A stretch of 64,000 nucleotides of DNA from UBA2991 sp965221735 (lineage in GTDB: Bacteria; Chloroflexota; Dehalococcoidia; Tepidiformales; Tepidiformaceae). The position numbers and the translations under genes were made by a program. Shown one piece after another: positions 60,208 to 64,000 of this stretch (position 1 is the first letter of the stretch; each line of letters begins with the position of its first letter). The DNA lies in NCBI GenBank assembly GCA_965221735.1, contig OZ244910.1:2232001-2296000 (forward strand). The letters are read 5' to 3'. The notes under the pieces are model-generated. The model was not told the DNA's origin. It saw only the letters and a program-made list of their open reading frames with translations, and did not search any database.

Positions 60208-61527
60208 ATGACCAATAGCCAAGCGCCAGTAGCCGACCCCAGCCTGATCGAGCCGGGTGAGTTCGTGACGGACGAGTTCCGGATCGACCCGTTCCCTATC
60301 TACAAGCGGCTGCGCGAGTACGAGCCGGCCTACCAGGACAAGTTCCAGAACCGCTGGATCATCTCGCGGTACGAGGACATCTGGGCGATCTACAAGGACA
60401 ACGCGCGGTTCACGCGGGCGACCTACGACCCGCACGGGAAGCACAAGTTCGGGTCGGACTCGACGATGGGTTTCACGCTGAACGACCTGGGGGAGGGGCA
60501 AGACTACATCTGGCTGCGGGGCATCGTGGCGGGGGAGTTCGTGGGGAAGCGGCTGGAGAAGCGGGTGCCCCTGATCGAGCGGATCGCAACGAAGATCATC
60601 GACGACTTCATGGAGAAGGCGCGGGCGGACCAGAAGGCGGGGCTGAGGGCCGGGGGGCAGGTGGAGCTCGTGTCGCAGTTCAGCGAGCGCTTCCCGATCC
60701 GGGTGATTGCGGGGATGCTCGGGCTTCCCGAGGAGGACAACGACTACTTCGAGGCCGTGTACGACCGGCTCTTCGCCGGGAACGGCTACGGTCGGGCGCA
60801 CTTCCGGCGGGGCGTGGCGGCACGGGACGAGCTATTCGCGTACCTCGACCCGATGTTCGACGAGCGCATCGCAGAGCCAAGGGACGACCTGCTCTCGGTG
60901 TTCTGCCACGCGGAGAAGGACGGCGCGAAGATGACGCGCGACCAGATGCGGGGGTACGTGGCGCTCCTGCTCGTGGGCGGCGGCGACACGACGCACAAGG
61001 CGATCGACGCGATGTGGTGGAACCTGCTTCGCAACTACGAGCAGTACGAGGCCGTGCGGGACGACCCGGAGCTGATGGACCGGGTGTTCACGGAGATGCT
61101 GCGGTTCGACGGGTCGAACCACTGGCAGCGGCGCCGGACGAAGGTCGAGGTGGAGATCCACGGGCGGGTGCTGCCGGTAGGGGCGACGGCATGGCTAGGG
61201 CTGGGCGCGGGGAATCGCGACGAGCGCATTTTCAAGGACCCCGAAGCCTTCAACATCTTCCGGGACGACCTGTACTTCGGGAAAGAACTGCGGACGGGGT
61301 ACTGGAAGGACGGAGTCGCGAGCCACCTCGGGTTCGGGCAGGAGACGCACTTCTGCCTGGGGTACGCGCTGGCCCGGCAGGAGTCGGTGATCTCGTCGCG
61401 CATCCTGCTGGAGCGGCTGAAGAACCCGCGACTGGCGGACGTCCCGAACGAGGGCATCGCCTTCCCGCCACCGGGTCGGGGCGGGGTGCGCGGCCTCCAG
61501 CATCTTGAGGTCGATTTCGATCTGTAG
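60208..61527 (+). CDS. Cytochrome P450
   Basis: A 439-residue soluble P450. The I-helix oxygen-activation segment is LLVGGGDTTHKAID, the K-helix E-x2-R is in FTEMLRFDG, and the haem loop is HLGFGQETHFCLGYALA with the axial Cys. There is no membrane anchor, so ferredoxin partners are expected but none adjoin. ATG 60208 has GGAG upstream. Codons 2-9 (TNSQAPVA) are encoded by a heptad array in reverse orientation, so the extreme N-terminus is repeat-derived. Confidence 0.93.
   Translation: MTNSQAPVADPSLIEPGEFVTDEFRIDPFPIYKRLREYEPAYQDKFQNRWIISRYEDIWAIYKDNARFTRATYDPHGKHKFGSDSTMGFTLNDLGEGQDYIWLRGIVAGEFVGKRLEKRVPLIERIATKIIDDFMEKARADQKAGLRAGGQVELVSQFSERFPIRVIAGMLGLPEEDNDYFEAVYDRLFAGNGYGRAHFRRGVAARDELFAYLDPMFDERIAEPRDDLLSVFCHAEKDGAKMTRDQMRGYVALLLVGGGDTTHKAIDAMWWNLLRNYEQYEAVRDDPELMDRVFTEMLRFDGSNHWQRRRTKVEVEIHGRVLPVGATAWLGLGAGNRDERIFKDPEAFNIFRDDLYFGKELRTGYWKDGVASHLGFGQETHFCLGYALARQESVISSRILLERLKNPRLADVPNEGIAFPPPGRGGVRGLQHLEVDFDL
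60212..60234. repeat. Inverted heptanucleotide array inside the P450 start
   Basis: CCAATAG, CCAAGCG, CCAGTAG, CC. It is the reverse-complement form of the units at 60133-60160. Confidence 0.7.
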
Positions 61528-61536
61528 GGTCGGCAC

Positions 61537-61560
61537 CGTTCTCGCCGCGAGGGGAGAACG
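61537..61560 (+). terminator. Weak hairpin between the P450 and LLM genes
   Basis: CGTTCTC and GAGAACG arms (7 bp) around a 10-base loop, 10 bases after the P450 stop. No T-run. Confidence 0.35.
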
Positions 61561-61602
61561 TCTCGCTGGCAGCGGCGCCTGGTAACCACGAGGAGAAAGA
61601 GC

Positions 61603-62436
61603 ATGAGGATCGGCATCTCCATCCCGGTGAGGGACCTGCAAGACGACCACGACGGGATGGCGCAGTTCGCGCGCGAGGCGGAGGAGCTCGGGTTCACGCA
61701 CCTGCGCGTGCCGGACCGGGTGGCGGCAGTGGGGGTCGACCACGTGCATGAGCCGCTGACGTTGCTGGCGTGGGTGGCGGCGCATACGGAGGCGATCGAA
61801 CTGGTGCCGTCGGTGATCGTGCTGCCGACACGGCAGACAGTGGTGGTGGCGAAGCAGGCCGCAGAGATCGACCAGCTGAGCGGCGGGCGGCTGCGGTTCG
61901 GGGTGGGTGTGGGCGCGCGCGCCGAGGACTACGCGGCGTTCGGGCAGGACTTCCACACGCGCGGGCGGCGCTGCGATGAGCAGATCGAGGTGCTGCGACG
62001 GCTCTGGACGGAGGAGGCGGTGACGTTCGAGGGGCACTGGGACAAGTTGGCGGGGGAGCGGATCAACCCGCTGCCGGTCCAGCAACCGATCCCGATCTGG
62101 ATCGGCGGGGCGAGAGAGCCGGGAGCGTCGGTGCTGCGCCGCATCGGGCGGCTATCGGACGGGTGGTTCGCGCTGATGGCCCCGGATGCCTACGGGGCCG
62201 TGCGCGAGGCCGTATCAGCGGAGGCGGAGGCGGCGGGTCGCGACCCGGCGGCGCTCGGATCGGAGAGCGCGGTGCAGATCGTCGGGAAGTCGGAGGCGGA
62301 GTGGCTGTCGGAGGTCGAGGCGTGGCGCGAGACGGGCGTCACGCACCTGTGCCTGCGCACGCTCGGCGTGGGACTCGACACCGCCGGGCACCTGGAGGCG
62401 CTGCACGGGGCGCGGGCGGCGCTCGACCGGCTGTAG
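61603..62436 (+). CDS. LLM class (F420/FMN) oxidoreductase
   Basis: A 277-residue luciferase-like protein with GAGGAG before ATG 61603. Family features are FAREAEELGFTHLRVPDRV, AIELVPSVIVLPTRQTVVVA and QLSGGRLRFGVGVG, and PIPIWIGGAREPG in the cofactor phosphate site. It is closer to the F420-dependent group than the LLM gene at 25157, as judged by its short length. Probably oxidises a substrate of the preceding P450/GMC enzymes, but this is inference. Confidence 0.9.
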   Translation: MRIGISIPVRDLQDDHDGMAQFAREAEELGFTHLRVPDRVAAVGVDHVHEPLTLLAWVAAHTEAIELVPSVIVLPTRQTVVVAKQAAEIDQLSGGRLRFGVGVGARAEDYAAFGQDFHTRGRRCDEQIEVLRRLWTEEAVTFEGHWDKLAGERINPLPVQQPIPIWIGGAREPGASVLRRIGRLSDGWFALMAPDAYGAVREAVSAEAEAAGRDPAALGSESAVQIVGKSEAEWLSEVEAWRETGVTHLCLRTLGVGLDTAGHLEALHGARAALDRL

Positions 62437-62445
62437 GCGAGCGCC

Positions 62446-63003
62446 CTACGCCAGGGGCTCCTCCACGCCGGGGGGCAGCTCGACCTCGAAGACGTTGAGC
62501 GTGGCGGAAACGAGGCCGTAGTAACCGACCGTGCCGACAAGGTCGACGAGGCCGGTCTCGCCGAAGGTGTCGAGCGCTTCCTGATACGTCTCGTCCGAGA
62601 CGCGGCTGGTCTCGAAGTACTCGGTCACGAGGCGGTGGACGACGGAGAGGTCGGGGCGGTCGAGTTGAAGCGGGGTGCCTGTACGGACGGCCTCGACGAC
62701 CGACTCGGGAATGCCCTCCTCGATAGCGATGCGGGCGTGCGCCCAGAACTCGAACTGGGCGCGCCAGCGCTTGGCCGTGAGGATGATGGCGAACTCGGAG
62801 ACATCGCGGGGGAGGGCGGCGCCGAAGCGGCAGTGGGCGCCGAGCTCCTGGGCGGGGTTCCCGAATCCGGGGCTGTGCAGCCAGACGCCGAACGGTCCGC
62901 CGGTGACGCCGGCGTTAGGACCACGAGGGCCGCTGCGGATGGCTTCGGCCATGGCGGCCTGCTCGGGGGTGAGGGTCTGCTCGTCGAGGGTGGGGAGGCG
63001 CAT
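62446..63003 (-). CDS. Carboxymuconolactone decarboxylase family protein
   Basis: A 185-residue AhpD-fold protein starting at ATG 63003 after AGGAG. The family motif E-x3-H-x7-G is in EFWAHARIAIEEGIP, and RDVSEFAIILTAKRW precedes it. It lacks the CxxC pair of peroxidase-type AhpD, which points to a decarboxylase-like or unknown role. Convergent with the LLM gene. Confidence 0.85.
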   Translation of the reverse strand: MRLPTLDEQTLTPEQAAMAEAIRSGPRGPNAGVTGGPFGVWLHSPGFGNPAQELGAHCRFGAALPRDVSEFAIILTAKRWRAQFEFWAHARIAIEEGIPESVVEAVRTGTPLQLDRPDLSVVHRLVTEYFETSRVSDETYQEALDTFGETGLVDLVGTVGYYGLVSATLNVFEVELPPGVEEPLA

Positions 63004-63110
63004 TGGGATTGCTCCTGCGGGTGGTGGTAGCGCAAGCAGACGGGATCGCTCGCGCGATGTCCAGCGGCACAAGGGGGCCGGTCGCGCGTAGGATCGGCGC
63101 CGGAGGCGTC

Positions 63111-64000
63111 GTGGGCACAGCCAGGCTGCCGCTCGAGGGGATTCGCGCGCTCGACCTGACGCGGGCGAGGGCGGGGCCGACGTGCGCGCGTCAGCTGGCC
63201 GACTGGGGCGCAGACGTGACCAAGATCGAGCTGCCGCCCAGGCCGGGCGGCGGGGACGGGATCACAGGGGAGCGCCACGGGTTCGACTTCCAGAATCTGC
63301 ACCGCAACAAGCGCAGCCTCACGCTCAACCTGAAGGCGGATGCGGGCCGCGACATCTTCATGCGGCTCGCGGAGGACGCGGACGTGATCGTCGAGAACTA
63401 CCGGCCGGGGGTGAAGCACCGGCTGGGGATCGATTACGAAGCGGTGCGCGAGGTGAACCCGCGGATCGTCTACGGGAGCATCAGCGGGTTCGGGCAGGCG
63501 GGGCCGTACCGGGATCGTCCGGGGGTGGACCAGATCGCGCAGGGACTGGGCGGGTTGATGTCGATTACGGGACTGCCGGGGCAGGGGCCGGTGCGGGTGG
63601 GCATCCCGATCGCGGACCTGACGGCGGGGATGCTGCTGGCGCAGGGGATCCTGCTGGCGCTGTTCGAACGGGAGCGGTCGGGGGAGGGGCAGTGGGTACA
63701 CACCTCGCTTCTGGAGGCGCAGATCCAGATGCTGGACTTCCAGGCGGCGCGCTGGCTGATCTCGCAGGAGGTGGCGCCCCAGGCGGGGAACGACCACCCC
63801 ACGAGCATCCCCACGGGCGTCTTCCCCACAGGGGACGGGCACATCAACATCGCGGCCTCGGGGGGCATCCTGTGGCAGCGGCTCTGCCAGACGCTCGGGC
63901 TGGAAGCGCTGCTCGACGACCCGGACTACGCGGACAACGAGCTGCGATCGCAGAACCGGAAAGCGCTCAACGCGCGCATCTCGGAAGTAACGCCCTCCCG
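63111..64000 (+). CDS. CaiB/BaiF family CoA-transferase, 3' end cut off
   Basis: The frame opens at GTG 63111 (GGAGG close upstream, TAGGAT at 63089-63094) and is still open at the window end, about 296 codons. It begins MGTARLPLEGIRALDLTRAR, has WGADVTKIELPP, VENYRPGVKHRLGIDYEAV and catalytic Asp in VGIPIADLTAGM. It is a second class III CoA-transferase in this window, distinct from the one at 35926. It may activate the acid produced by the oxidoreductases upstream. Confidence 0.92.
   Translation, partial: MGTARLPLEGIRALDLTRARAGPTCARQLADWGADVTKIELPPRPGGGDGITGERHGFDFQNLHRNKRSLTLNLKADAGRDIFMRLAEDADVIVENYRPGVKHRLGIDYEAVREVNPRIVYGSISGFGQAGPYRDRPGVDQIAQGLGGLMSITGLPGQGPVRVGIPIADLTAGMLLAQGILLALFERERSGEGQWVHTSLLEAQIQMLDFQAARWLISQEVAPQAGNDHPTSIPTGVFPTGDGHINIAASGGILWQRLCQTLGLEALLDDPDYADNELRSQNRKALNARISEVTPS

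Noticed and set aside
40978..60234. Heptad arrays as CRISPR
   Set aside because: Repeat period is 7 bp with no spacers and no cas genes nearby.

Overview
The window is a GC-rich chromosomal stretch with about 57 protein-coding genes. I recognised no rRNA, tRNA, CRISPR array, insertion sequence or prophage. Several features point to a Chloroflexota bacterium of the Dehalococcoidia/SAR202 type: lipoprotein linkers rich in T/A/P/E, many flavin-dependent monooxygenases, CaiB/BaiF CoA-transferases, LLM-class flavoenzymes, CocE hydrolases, and start codons that often carry a -10 hexamer 6-8 nt upstream instead of a ribosome binding site. A high-GC actinobacterium is the main alternative. The taxonomy is inference.

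Layout. 1-6.4 kb: a cut-off 2,4-dienoyl-CoA-reductase-like flavoprotein, an epimerase, a lipocalin-like protein, then a compact trio of an APH-fold protein with a destroyed catalytic loop, a small helical protein, and a PEP-utilising-type protein without an ATP-grasp domain. 6.4-8.6 kb (minus): DinB-like protein, His-rich zinc CDF exporter and a 75-residue His/Cys repeat peptide. 9.0-14.4 kb (plus): partner-switch module (STAS, REC-PP2C, HATPase) translationally coupled to a LivJ-like lipoprotein and a histidine kinase. 14.5-17.7 kb (minus): NfeD protease and flotillin. 17.8-24.3 kb: LivHMGF transporter, with a convergent lipoprotein made of two fused LivJ domains. 24.3-31.1 kb (minus): phosphatase, LLM flavoenzyme, nucleotidase-like protein, chromate transporter, aldo/keto reductase, Rieske protein. 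31.2-35.0 kb: DppABC-type uptake system without its ATPases. 35.0-39.5 kb: cupredoxin lipoprotein with an elaborate upstream region, CoA-transferase, SDR, HSL esterase, YbaK-like deacylase.

39.5-41 kb looks like a small lower-GC insertion with a repeat protein and an SRA-HNH-like nuclease. 41-49 kb: two group D flavin monooxygenase paralogues, a SnoaL-like protein and two tandem MMPL exporters. 49-53.4 kb: a molybdopterin oxidoreductase, a Gfo/Idh dehydrogenase and a stand-alone HsdR-N-like nuclease. 53.4-56.4 kb: a tandem VOC array (three genes plus a remnant, the middle copy mosaic) and a third monooxygenase paralogue. 56.4-56.75 kb: a candidate small RNA between two near-identical terminators. 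56.8-64 kb: CocE hydrolase, GMC oxidoreductase, P450, LLM enzyme, carboxymuconolactone-decarboxylase-family protein and a CoA-transferase that runs off the end.

Taken together the genes suggest an aerobic heterotroph that imports amino acids, peptides and other organics and oxidises recalcitrant molecules with flavin, haem and molybdenum enzymes. Heptanucleotide repeat arrays sit in several intergenic regions between 41 and 60 kb, including beside both nuclease genes. The most unusual items are the pseudokinase/RPH-like trio, the small RNA locus, the heptad arrays, the mosaic VOC array and the metal-binding repeat peptide.
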